NCBI GenBank assembly: GCA_963678555.2 | Contig: CAXXJA010000002.1 | Location: 496,001 to 560,000, forward strand | Direction: 5' to 3' | Source: SABI01 sp963678555 | GTDB lineage: Bacteria > Spirochaetota > Spirochaetia > Sphaerochaetales > Sphaerochaetaceae | DNA length: 64,000 nucleotides | Shown here: piece after piece, positions 25,656-34,900 of the stretch | Layout of the letters: every line of letters starts with the position of its first letter | Numbering within the stretch: the stretch's first letter is position 1 | Notes under the pieces: generated by a model | Told to the model about the DNA's origin: nothing | The model's database searches: none | The model's input: only the letters and a program-made list of their open reading frames with translations | Made by a program: the position numbers and the translations under genes

Positions 25656-25668
25656 CACGTGCTGCACA
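25656..25668 (+). repeat. 13-nt direct repeat, proV side
   Basis: Second copy of CACGTGCTGCACA, at the predicted proVW transcription start. A CCTGCAG follows directly; the proX-side copy has CCTGCAG 12 nt further on. Confidence 0.6.
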
Positions 25669-25776
25669 CCTGCAGCGAACACCCGTTAGGTGTGTGTTCT
25701 GTCTATTCGATAGGTCGAATTTCATTCATGTATCAGATTTTCAGGTGTCAGCCGATCAACTTACTAGGAGAATAGT

Positions 25777-27033
25777 ATGGCTCTTGTAGAAGTGCGGGAT
25801 CTTCACAAAATTTTCGGTCCGAATCCGAAAAAAGCGATCCCTCTCATAAAAAAAGGATTAACGAAACAGGAAATCCTGAAAAAGACCGGATGTACGGTTG
25901 CCATAAACGGCGCCTCCTTTTCCATTGAAAAAAAAGAGACGTTCGTTGTTATGGGGCTTTCCGGAAGTGGAAAATCGACGTTCATCAGGTGTCTCAACCG
26001 ATTAATCGAACCTACCACAGGAGAGATCCTGATTGACGGGAAGGATATCATGAAGATGGATAAGGAGACGTTGCGGGATGTCAGACGGTATAAGATGTCG
26101 ATGGTGTTTCAGCATTTCGGCCTTCTTCCGCACCGCAATGTCGTGAACAATGTCGAGTTCGGCCTTGAGGTTGGAGGAATGACTAAAGAAGAACGACGGG
26201 AGAAGGCAGTCAATGCCATCAGGCTTGTGGGTCTCGAAGGATTCGAGCAGAGCATGCCGAGTGAGCTCTCGGGAGGTATGCAGCAGCGAGTCGGTCTTGC
26301 CCGTGCGCTGGCCAATGACCCTGAGATCCTTCTTATGGACGAAGCTTTCAGTGCTCTGGACCCGCTTATTCGTACACAGATGCAGGATGAACTGCTTGAT
26401 CTGCAGACAAAGATGCATAAGACGATCATCTTCATTACGCATGATCTTGATGAGGCTCTGAAGATCGGAGACCGCATCCTTATCCTCGGGCCTGACGGCA
26501 GGGTCCGGCAGGTGGGAACGCCTGAGGAAATTCTTGCCGATCCTGCAGATGATTATGTGAAGAAGTTCGTACAGAATGTAGACCGCACCAGAGTCATCAC
26601 AGCAGGTCTTATCAAGCGCAGATCGCCTACCGTCTGTGTCGCAAAGGACGGGCCCGAGGCAGCTATGCGTCTGATGGAGAAACATGGTCATTCACATATC
26701 TTCGTCGTCAATGCGGAACGGGTTCTTCAAGGGATTCTTTCAATTGATGATGCAGTGAAGCTGAAGAAGGAGAAGATAAGAGATCTGGCGAGCAAGGTGA
26801 ACACTGATGTGTACACGACTCTCCCTGAGACTGCCGTTGCAGATCTGATGGCAACTGCCCTTGAAACGCGTTTTCCTATCGCTGTTATCGATGAAGATGG
26901 AGTATTCCAGGGGATCGTCGATAGAGCGGCAATCATCCGTGAGGTCAATGAGGGTATGGATGACCAGACGCTCACTCCGACTGCTCTGAGTGAAATCCAT
27001 GATGGGCTGAATGAAAGAGAGGGGAATGCGTAA
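25777..27033 (+). CDS. proV: glycine betaine/proline ABC transporter, ATP-binding protein with CBS domains
   Basis: The 418-residue ATPase energises betaine/proline uptake. Walker A is GLSGSGKST (near 60), the Q-loop FQHFGLLPHR, the signature LSGGMQQR, Walker B ILLMDEAFSALDP and the switch His in ITHDLDE. The extended N-terminus (PNPKKAIPLIKKG) and two C-terminal CBS domains (about 285-400) are typical of ProV/OpuAA, where the CBS pair senses ionic strength. Its stop overlaps the proW start by one base (TAATG), so the two are translationally coupled. proX lies on the other side of the transposase-like island. Confidence 0.96.
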   Translation: MALVEVRDLHKIFGPNPKKAIPLIKKGLTKQEILKKTGCTVAINGASFSIEKKETFVVMGLSGSGKSTFIRCLNRLIEPTTGEILIDGKDIMKMDKETLRDVRRYKMSMVFQHFGLLPHRNVVNNVEFGLEVGGMTKEERREKAVNAIRLVGLEGFEQSMPSELSGGMQQRVGLARALANDPEILLMDEAFSALDPLIRTQMQDELLDLQTKMHKTIIFITHDLDEALKIGDRILILGPDGRVRQVGTPEEILADPADDYVKKFVQNVDRTRVITAGLIKRRSPTVCVAKDGPEAAMRLMEKHGHSHIFVVNAERVLQGILSIDDAVKLKKEKIRDLASKVNTDVYTTLPETAVADLMATALETRFPIAVIDEDGVFQGIVDRAAIIREVNEGMDDQTLTPTALSEIHDGLNEREGNA

Positions 27034-27878
27034 TGGAAAAGATACGTGAAATATTGAGTATAGGCGGCATCTTCGAGTCTCTGATTGACTGGTTGACAGA
27101 AAACGGAGACTGGTTCTTCGACTTCATTGCCATTCTTGTGGATGGACTTCTTGAAGGAGTCACCTGGGTCTTTTCGTTCCCGCCGGCACTGGTCATCATA
27201 GCGATCTTTACACTGCTTGCGTGGAAGGCGGCATCCAGGGGTGTTGCTCTGTTCACACTGATCGGATTCCTTCTGATCCTGTACATGGGTTACTGGCAGC
27301 AGACGATGGACACCCTTTCCCTGGTGGTCGCGGCTGTGGTCTTCGGCCTTCTTGTGGGTATCCCTATCGGTATCTGGGCTTCGAAATCTGATAAGGCATG
27401 GAATGTAATCAGGCCGATCCTTGATTTCATGCAGACACTTCCTGCCTTCGTCTACCTGATACCGGCTGTACTGCTGTTCAAACTCGGTCCTATTCCCGGT
27501 GTTATCGCTACGTTGATATTCAGTCTTCCCCCTGCTGTTCGTCTGACGAATCTCGGTATCAGACAGGTTCCCACCGAGATCAAGGAAGCTGCTCGCGCCT
27601 TCGGTGCGACTCCTTCACAGATGCTCGTAAAAGCCGAACTCCCAGTGGCACTTCCCACCATCATGGCCGGCGTGAACCAGACCATCATGCTCGCACTGTC
27701 CATGGTCGTCATCTCGGGTATGATCGGTGCCGGCGGACTTGGTAACGTCGTGCTCAAGGGAATCACCCAGCTCAAGATCGACATCGGTTTCGAAGGCGGT
27801 GTGGCCATCGTGATACTTGCCATTTTCCTTGACCGGGTAACTCAGGCTCTCAGTGACAGATCCGGTAAGCAAAGCTAG
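27033..27878 (+). CDS. proW: glycine betaine/proline ABC transporter, permease
   Basis: A 281-residue membrane subunit with a hydrophobic N-terminal extension and about six further helices. The ABC-permease coupling loop is EIKEAARAFGATPSQMLVKAELPVALP, shown here in parts: EIKEAARAFGATP followed by VKAELPVALP. GLLVGIPIGIWASKS and MVVISGMIGAGGLG are typical of ProW/OpuAB. It ends 20 bp before a strong terminator, which closes the proVW unit. Confidence 0.95.
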   Translation: MEKIREILSIGGIFESLIDWLTENGDWFFDFIAILVDGLLEGVTWVFSFPPALVIIAIFTLLAWKAASRGVALFTLIGFLLILYMGYWQQTMDTLSLVVAAVVFGLLVGIPIGIWASKSDKAWNVIRPILDFMQTLPAFVYLIPAVLLFKLGPIPGVIATLIFSLPPAVRLTNLGIRQVPTEIKEAARAFGATPSQMLVKAELPVALPTIMAGVNQTIMLALSMVVISGMIGAGGLGNVVLKGITQLKIDIGFEGGVAIVILAIFLDRVTQALSDRSGKQS

Positions 27879-27898
27879 CTCAGACCTCCTCATACGAC

Positions 27899-27933
27899 AA
27901 GCGGTTTTCCCGAAAAGGAAAACCGCTTTTTTC
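27899..27933 (+). terminator. intrinsic terminator of proVW
   Basis: A perfect 12-bp stem (AAGCGGTTTTCC / GGAAAACCGCTT, 27899-27928) with loop CGAAAA is followed by a T-run. Confidence 0.9.
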
Positions 27934-28005
27934 ATAATCCGGTGGACAGAAGAGTATATCTGGCCGGTATTGCACCTCAGCTCAAGGGCTGATGGGGTAG
28001 CTTCG

Positions 28006-30231
28006 CTATACGATATAGGATTGCAGGATCCTGTTGAAAGTCTGAGAGGGCCGCATTGCCTCTTCAAGTTTTTTTCCATCGGGGTGGTAATACCCGCCGA
28101 TATCAGCAGGCGATCCCTGAGCGCCAAGCAGTTCAGCGTCAATGCGCTCCCTCTGCGAGGCAAGTTCCTCTGCGATGGCAGTGAAGTGTTCCTTCAGGGA
28201 AATATCTTCATCCTGGCCGGCAAGTGCCTGAGCCCAGTAGAGTGCGAGATAGAAGTGGCTTCCCCTGTTATCGATCTCATGAACTTTTCGTGATGGCGAC
28301 TTCTGCATCTCAAGAAGCTGTTCGGTCGCTGCATCAAGGGCCTTTGCAAGTGTGAGAGCTTTGGTGTTGCCGTGAACCTGCGAGAAGTGTTCCAGTGAAA
28401 CGGCGAGAGCGAGAAACTCTCCCAGCGAATCCCACCTCAGGTGTCCCTCTTCAAGAAACTGCTGCACGTGTTTGGGAGCTGATCCGCCGGCACCGGTCTC
28501 AAAGAGGCCTCCTCCATTCATCAGAGGTACGATTGAAAGCATCTTGGCGCTCGTCCCGAGTTCAAGAATCGGGAACAGATCTGTCAGGAAGTCTCTCAGT
28601 ACGTTCCCCGTGACGCTGATCGTGTCAAGTCCGTCCTTCATGCGCTGAAGGGAGAGTCGTGTCGCTTCCTTCGGAGAGAGGATCCTGATGTCCAGTCCTT
28701 CAGTGTCATGATCCTTGAGGTATTCGTGTACCTTCAAGGCAACCTGCATGTCATGTGCCCGTTCGCTGTCAAGCCAGAATATTGCAGGAGCCCCGGTGGC
28801 GGCAGCCCGTCTCACAGCGAGACCGACCCAGTCCCGTATGGGCTGATCCTTCGCCTGACACATTCGGAAAATATCTCCGGCAGCCACCTTCTGGGACATC
28901 AGGGTTTTCCCTGTGCTGTCTTCAATGATGACTTCCCCGTCTACCGGAATCTCGAAGGTCTTGTCGTGTGACCCGTATTCTTCCGCTTTCTGTGCCATCA
29001 GGCCGACATTGGAGACGTCTCCCATCGTTCTGGGGTCGAACGCCCCGTGGGCCTTGCAGAATTCTATGGTCTCCTGATAGATTCCGGCATAGGAACGGTC
29101 AGGGATGACTGCTTTCATGTCCTTGAGGTTCCCGTCGGGACCCCACATCTTCCCGGAGGAGCGAATGGCGGCCGGCATCGATGCATCAATGATGATATCA
29201 CTCGATACATGAAGGTTCGTGATACCCTTGTCAGAGTTCACCATAGCAAGCTGTGGCCGCATCTGATAGCACTCGTCAATCTTCATCAGGATCTCCCGCT
29301 TCCTGTCAGTATCGAGATTATCGAGTCTTCTCAGAAGGTCGGCCATTCCGAGGCGGGGGTCGGCTCCCAGTTCGTTGAGTTCCTTTCCGTACTGTTCGAA
29401 TACCGGTTCGAAGAATGCCAAAACCGCATGACCGAAGATGATCGGGTCGGAGACTTTCATCATCGTTGCCTTCAGATGAAGAGAGAACAGAACATCCTGA
29501 TCTTTTGCCTCTTCGATCTGACGGGCGAAGAAGGCACGTACATCAGAGGCGCTCATCACGGCTGAGTCGAGGATCTCCCCTTTCTGGAGGTTCAAATCAT
29601 GTAACAGGACGGTGGAAGAGCCGTCCTCTGCGGTCAGTGTAGCGCGTACCGCAGTCTCTGCTTCCACGGTGACAGACTGCTCTGAGCCATAGAAGTCTCC
29701 CTGCTGCATGCTTGCCACGTGGGTCTTTGAAGCTGGATCCCATGCTCCCATGGAATGGGGGTGTTTTTTTGCATAGTTTTTTACAGAAGCGGGTGCTCTT
29801 CGGTCGGCATTTCCCTCTCTCAGGACCGGGTTCACAGCACTGCCCTTGATGGCATCATAGCGTTCTCTGATACGCTTCTCTTCATCACTGCCCGGTGTCT
29901 CGGGATACTCGGGCAGGGCATACCCTTTGAGTCTGAGCTCTGCGATTGCAGCTTTCAGCTGAGGAACAGAGGCGCTTATGTTCGGCAGCTTGATGATGTT
30001 GGCATCCTTCTCCTGTACCAGGTTTCCCAGGATCGCCAGGTCATCATCTACCCGCTGTGACTCATCAAGGTATTCGGGAAACTGGGAGAGAATCCGTCCG
30101 GCAAGCGAGATGTCTTTTAACTCTACATGAATATCCGCAGGGGCAGTGAAAGCCCGGATGATGGGTAGGAGCGATGCCGTTGCAAGGGCCGGCGCCTCGT
30201 CTGTCTTCGTGTACACGATGGTAGGATTCAT
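28006..30231 (-). CDS. idh: monomeric NADP-dependent isocitrate dehydrogenase
   Basis: A 741-residue protein of the monomeric Idh class (about 740 residues, distinct from the 415-residue dimeric Icd). It oxidatively decarboxylates isocitrate to 2-oxoglutarate and makes NADPH. Typical blocks: IVYTKTDEAPALAT at the start, KLPNISASVPQLKAAI, PVLREGNADRRAP with the substrate-site residues, KKHPHSMGAWD, and IIDASMPAAIR. SD AGAGG lies 7 nt before the ATG. It is monocistronic. Together with acnA it supplies 2-oxoglutarate from citrate. Confidence 0.96.
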   Translation of the reverse strand: MNPTIVYTKTDEAPALATASLLPIIRAFTAPADIHVELKDISLAGRILSQFPEYLDESQRVDDDLAILGNLVQEKDANIIKLPNISASVPQLKAAIAELRLKGYALPEYPETPGSDEEKRIRERYDAIKGSAVNPVLREGNADRRAPASVKNYAKKHPHSMGAWDPASKTHVASMQQGDFYGSEQSVTVEAETAVRATLTAEDGSSTVLLHDLNLQKGEILDSAVMSASDVRAFFARQIEEAKDQDVLFSLHLKATMMKVSDPIIFGHAVLAFFEPVFEQYGKELNELGADPRLGMADLLRRLDNLDTDRKREILMKIDECYQMRPQLAMVNSDKGITNLHVSSDIIIDASMPAAIRSSGKMWGPDGNLKDMKAVIPDRSYAGIYQETIEFCKAHGAFDPRTMGDVSNVGLMAQKAEEYGSHDKTFEIPVDGEVIIEDSTGKTLMSQKVAAGDIFRMCQAKDQPIRDWVGLAVRRAAATGAPAIFWLDSERAHDMQVALKVHEYLKDHDTEGLDIRILSPKEATRLSLQRMKDGLDTISVTGNVLRDFLTDLFPILELGTSAKMLSIVPLMNGGGLFETGAGGSAPKHVQQFLEEGHLRWDSLGEFLALAVSLEHFSQVHGNTKALTLAKALDAATEQLLEMQKSPSRKVHEIDNRGSHFYLALYWAQALAGQDEDISLKEHFTAIAEELASQRERIDAELLGAQGSPADIGGYYHPDGKKLEEAMRPSQTFNRILQSYIV

Positions 30232-30689
30232 GTATTACCTCTTTTTTGTAGTGTTCCGGTAGATATGTATCTGTGCAGGCAGTGAAGACCTGCAACTTCA
30301 TGCGTTGCTCAAGGCAGCCTCAAACCTAGGGGTTGCACCTATGCTACTACGTTTCAGTTGTGCAGTGTGCGTAGATACATGCACAGGTATACTAGCAGAA
30401 GCTGATGGATTTGGGAAGTCTGGGCAGCCTGGAGTGCATTGCTGAGTGATTACAATACCTCTCATCTGTTCGGAGAAAACAATACCTTTTCAAATAAGGT
30501 GCCGGGCTGAAAGGATACAAAGGTTAGAGTTGGGAAGGAAAGAGACGAAGTGTTCGACAGCCATCGGCCAGGTTCCTGAAAAGCAGATCACACAGCAAAG
30601 AGCATCAAAACAGAAAGGAAGGGGACTGAAGAACTCTGATGCAAAGCAGAGGGGAGAGGTGCCGGAAACACGATTCCCGTCGACTCTGT
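30232..30689. other. 458-bp intergenic region upstream of idh
   Basis: It must hold the idh promoter (minus strand) but no convincing -35/-10 pair stands out. Short open frames on the plus strand here lack an SD, signal or recognisable sequence. No RNA gene or long repeat is seen. Confidence 0.5.
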
Positions 30690-30725
30690 ATATAAAAATA
30701 TCCTGTAAGGAAAACCTTACAGGAT
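30690..30725 (-). terminator. intrinsic terminator of tRNA-Pro
   Basis: A perfect 11-bp stem (ATCCTGTAAGG / CCTTACAGGAT, 30700-30725) with a 4-nt loop is followed on the minus strand by ATTTTTATA, 12 bp after the tRNA 3' end. Confidence 0.9.
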
Positions 30726-30737
30726 AATATTTTATAG

Positions 30738-30811
30738 TCGGGCTGGGCGGATTTGAACCGCCGACCCCATGTCCCCCAGACATGTACGCTAAACCCCTGC
30801 GCTACAGCCCG
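30738..30811 (-). tRNA. tRNA-Pro (anticodon GGG)
   Basis: The 74-nt minus-strand sequence folds as a cloverleaf: acceptor CGGGCTG/CAGCCCG with the C1-G72 pair typical of bacterial tRNA-Pro, D stem GCGC/GCGT, anticodon stem CATGT/ACATG with loop CTGGGGG (anticodon GGG), T arm GGCGG-TTCAAAT-CCGCC, discriminator A. The 3' CCA is not encoded. Confidence 0.97.
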
Positions 30812-30821
30812 TACTCGAAGG

Positions 30822-30851
30822 AAGATACCACAGGAGTCTGATTTGTGTCAA
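30822..30851 (-). promoter_or_regulatory. tRNA-Pro promoter
   Basis: On the minus strand TTGACA (30846-30851) and TATCTT (30822-30827) are 18 nt apart, with the -10 box ending 10 nt before the tRNA 5' end. Confidence 0.7.
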
Positions 30852-30983
30852 TAAAGTCAGTGACTTCGTGATATTTTCTTCATTTATATGTCATAAGAAT
30901 TACTGTTGCTTGCAGCTTCTGATATGTTTCTTATATTACCATATATACTTATGTTTTTTGTTAAGGTATTGTTTGAAAAAGAA

Positions 30984-31012
30984 TTGACATAAGTAGCCGT
31001 TCGCCCTAGTAT
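30984..31012 (+). promoter_or_regulatory. promoter of the chaperone-usher operon
   Basis: TTGACA (30984-30989), 17-nt spacer, TAGTAT (31007-31012). The leader of about 80 nt contains the small hairpin GTTTTG-AGGTGT-CAAAAC and a CCCG/CGGG dyad; no known riboswitch is recognised. Confidence 0.7.
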
Positions 31013-31097
31013 AGTGAGAGAAGTGCCTTGCGTTTTGAGGTGTCAAAACCCGAACACAACGGGTGCGTGAATATCTTGTCAAGGAGAAGGGTGTTCC

Positions 31098-31931
31098 ATG
31101 GAAATGTACAGACTAAGCGGAAAGACCTATTTGCATCAAGTACTCTGTGGTGGTAGTATACATGGCATGAATAAGATTCGATTCGTCACGATACTTTTGC
31201 TCATCATGAGCTCGATTATGCCGCTGGCGGCATTTCAGTTCTCTCCTCTGGAGCAGAATTTCGCACCGACCGGGGCTGACAGCACAAAGACCTACACGAT
31301 AGTCAATGATTCTGCAGACACCATCGCCGTTGAGGTCACCGCGCTGACACGGGACATTTCCTCCTCGGGTGAGGAAGAGAATGAGAGCGCTTCAGCGTAT
31401 TTCTCCATCGTTCCTTCGAAGGTCCTTCTCAGACCGCAGTCATCACAGATCGTGCGAGTGCAGTACCGTGGACCTCGTACAGTTCCCAATGAACTGGCAT
31501 TCAGAATCAGGGCTGAACAGATACCGTATACTCAGGGACGTGCGGCTGAGAACACGAGCATGTTCAATTTCCTGTATGTATACACAACAAGTGCATATAT
31601 CACACCCACCCGGGTGACCGAGAAGGTAGCAGTGGCCTCTGCAGTGCCTGCACGCACTGTCGAAGGACGTCAGGTTCTCTCTGTCGAGATAGAGAATACC
31701 GGGAGTGTGCATCAGATCCTCAACGACCTGAAACTTGAGGTTATAGAGAACAGGACACGAAAGAGTGTCCTGTATCAGGGTGAAGCCCTTGGTTTTACCA
31801 ACAGTATGAATCTGCTTGCCGGTAAGAAAGTCAGAGTGAACCTCACCTGGCCGAGTACCTTTGAGTTTCCCAGTTCGTCCTCAGGTGCTTCTTCCCTGTT
31901 CACGACAAAACTCAGTTACGGCAGTCAATAA
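31098..31931 (+). CDS. PapD-like periplasmic pilus-assembly chaperone
   Basis: A 277-residue chaperone of the chaperone-usher class, which holds pilin subunits by donor-strand complementation. After a hydrophobic signal (IRFVTILLLIMSSIMPLAAF) come two Ig-like domains: FQFSPLEQNFAPTG, TYTIVNDS, VLLRPQSSQIVRVQYRGPR (the F1/G1 strand zone with its basic anchor) and NELAFRIRAEQIP, which resembles the family's LPxxRExxF...IP signature. The ATG at 31098 has AAGGAGAAGG upstream, which makes a long n-region; the ATG at 31167 would give a more normal signal peptide but has no SD. The usher follows 23 bp later. No pilin subunit gene is nearby. Confidence 0.82.
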   Translation: MEMYRLSGKTYLHQVLCGGSIHGMNKIRFVTILLLIMSSIMPLAAFQFSPLEQNFAPTGADSTKTYTIVNDSADTIAVEVTALTRDISSSGEEENESASAYFSIVPSKVLLRPQSSQIVRVQYRGPRTVPNELAFRIRAEQIPYTQGRAAENTSMFNFLYVYTTSAYITPTRVTEKVAVASAVPARTVEGRQVLSVEIENTGSVHQILNDLKLEVIENRTRKSVLYQGEALGFTNSMNLLAGKKVRVNLTWPSTFEFPSSSSGASSLFTTKLSYGSQ

Positions 31932-31954
31932 TCTCAAAAAGGATTTGATGTTTG

Positions 31955-34900
31955 ATGGGAATGCGAAGAATCAGGGCTCTGGTAGTCCTGTTCATGTTGA
32001 TAGTGTATTCGCTTTCCTTGCTTGCTCTCTTATCTGATTGCAGTGAGGAGGTCCGGGAGGACATCCCTGTTTCTGTGGTTCCCGACAGAGAAAGGATCGA
32101 ACAGCCCCGTGTCTCGCAGGAGATGACGGTGGAACCTGTCCTCCCGCTTTTGCGTGAACCTCAACCCGAACCAACTGCCGCAGCAACTCCACGTGAGGAG
32201 TCAGAGGCAGAAGCCCCCTCAGCTGTGCTTCCTCAGGCAAAGATTTCTTCCTCTGTACCGGAAGAAACGACCGCACGTGAATCCGTGGAGGCCGAGGTGA
32301 CTCAGGTCATGGACACACCTGCCGGGAAAGATGATCAGGTTCTCCCGCTGGAGGAACCTGTCGTGCTTCCTGATGATGGCCTGCCGGTTGTGGAACAGGC
32401 GGTGGGTGAAGAGGGAGTTCTTCCTGCATTATCTGAGGAGCCCCAGGTCCCGATAGAAACAGAGACTGTGGTAGTGGAAGAGGAGTTCGATGACGAATTC
32501 TGGGCTGACTTCTTTGTTGCCGGTGAAGAGGATGCGTCTCTCTTCGAAGAAGGGTCTTTCTATGTTCCCCTGTTTGTTAACACCGATTATGTCGGTGATA
32601 TTCTGGTGTCCTTCCTTGAGGAGGATATTCTTATCAACCGGGAGGAACTGAAACTGCTGACCGGGGAAGACCTGGTCGAAAAAGTGAAACGTGCCCTGTT
32701 CGAAAGCGAAGAGGAATATATTGCGCTATCCTACCTCAACGCACTCGGAATCGGCGGTTTCTATGATTATGCGACCTTCGAGCTGTATCTGGAGTTCGCA
32801 ACCTGGATGCTTCCGGTCAGGACCATCAGCATCAATCAGGGAGATGTGAAACGGTACGGCTCATACGAGATAAGCGGTTCGGAGTTTCTGGACACTGCGT
32901 TCTTCAGTACCTATACGAACCTGTCTGTCCAGTCAGGTCTTTCATGGAAGGTCGGAACCCCGTTAGCTGTGAACCCCTCTGAGATCTTCACGATGCAGGG
33001 TCGTTCAAGCATGACTCTCAGTGATCTCTCGTTCGATTTTACCTGGGCTCTCCATCCAGGAGGAGCCTATTCCGAGGTTACCGGACTCTGGAGTACTTCC
33101 CTGGCGGATTATGTCTCCTGGGGAGGGATTCAGGGTTTCTACGATTTTGTCGATACCTCGGTGAGACTGAGCTTCGGAAATATCTCGGAGTTTCTGGGAC
33201 TGAACGCCGATGCGTACGGCATCGGGGTCGAGAAGCGTTATACCTATGGGACCGATGAACCGAACACCCATCAGTTCAGGTATTCAGTGCAGATCGATGA
33301 ACCAAGTATCGTAGAAGTGTTCATCAATGAAAAAAGCGTCTACAGAAGACAGGTGCTGGCCGGCTTGTATACCCTTCAGGACTTTATTTTCACCCAGGGG
33401 GTGAACGATGCGGTGGTGACTGTTACGAGTGTCAGTGATCAGGAAAACACCCGGACCTACGATTTCAATATGAACTACGATTCAAGACTGATGGCTGCCG
33501 GTGACACGCTGTATTCGGCAGCGGTCTCAACGCCCTCAGACGCGCTCAGTCCGCGGTTCAGAATCAGTCAGAGTTACGGCCTGCTCGATGAGATGACGGG
33601 AGGGTATACGTTCGCAGCCTCCACCAGTGCATTTTCGACCGCGCTGAACTTCATCCTCAGTACCAGGGCCGGTACGGTACAGGGGCAGGGAGCTGCATCC
33701 CTCAACAGTCCTCTGGGGTTCGGCTACGCCTTCAACACATCCATGAATGTAGCGGCCATTCCTGAGACTGATCTGTTGAGTTCTCTGTCATTCACTCTTG
33801 CCTTCACAGATTCTTCGTTCACTACGAGTATAGATGTGCCAACAGCGGCAACTCCGATGAGCGGGGACCTCTTTCAGGGATCGCTGTCGATGTCAGGAAT
33901 GTTGTTCGAGACTCTCAGGTACGGACTGTCTACAAGTCTCTCCTGGTACACCAATGAATCTGATGTGACCCTGAGAGGTTCTCTCACCACAGGCATATCA
34001 CTGATACCCGACCTTTCGGTATCGGCCTCGCTGAGCTATCTGCAGTATACCGCGAGTGCGGGAACGCTCGCGGTTCAGATCGGAGCGTCCTATTCCGTTT
34101 CACAGAATGCGAGTATCTCGACCAGTACGAACCTTGAGAACTCTGCCTACATCAGCGGCACAGTGCGACCGTCTGCAGACAGTGATGACAGCCTCCGGTT
34201 CAGCTTCAACGGACTGTCCTTCAGTGATCCTCTCAACCATACGGGCTCTCTCTACTACACCAGCACCGGCCAGAGGGCGGGGTTGAATGTCGGAGCCGTA
34301 TACTCCGACACCTTCAGTTCCTATGCACTTTCCATGAATCTCAATACGGCCTTTGCCTACGCTGGAGGTCTGTTCGGTATGGCGAGAAGTATATCCGATT
34401 CATTCATGCTCGTGAGACCCGGAGGAGCGATGTCTGACCAGGAGGTCGCGGTGACCAGGACAATGACCACCGACCCGGAACGCCTTCCGGCTCTGTTCGG
34501 AACAAGTCTGTATGACGGAATGAGCGTGCACCAGACAAATAACATCGTAGTGTACGGTATCGGAAGCGATCTGCTCAATTCTTCTGAATCGTTCATCTAT
34601 ACCGCACAGCCCCGTCCCCGTCAGGGCTACGCGGTACGGGTTTCCAGTGACGCGGCCTATTCGGTGGTCGGTACCCTTCTGAGGACCCCTTCTCAGCCGT
34701 ATGACAGATATACGGTGGATATAGCGAAGGTGGAGACTGATGATTCCGGACAAGAGATCCTCATGATTGATGAGAGCATCTATCTGTTCACGGACGAAAG
34801 CGGATTCTTCTTCATGAGCGGTCTGACAGAGGGCATCTATCAGTTCAGCATGTTCCTTCCCGATTCGCTGGCTGACGATCTTCCTGTGGATATCAGGTTC

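Noticed and set aside
30446..30727. 93-codon plus-strand frame between idh and tRNA-Pro
   Set aside because: It runs into the terminator hairpin, lacks an SD and has biased low-information composition.
30490..30783. 97-codon minus-strand frame starting in the tRNA
   Set aside because: Its start (SGGHGVGGSNPPSPT) is the translation of tRNA-Pro, a known artefact.
31948..32037. ATG with good SD just upstream of the usher start
   Set aside because: It is out of frame and runs only 29 codons to TGA; the usher frame carries the domains.
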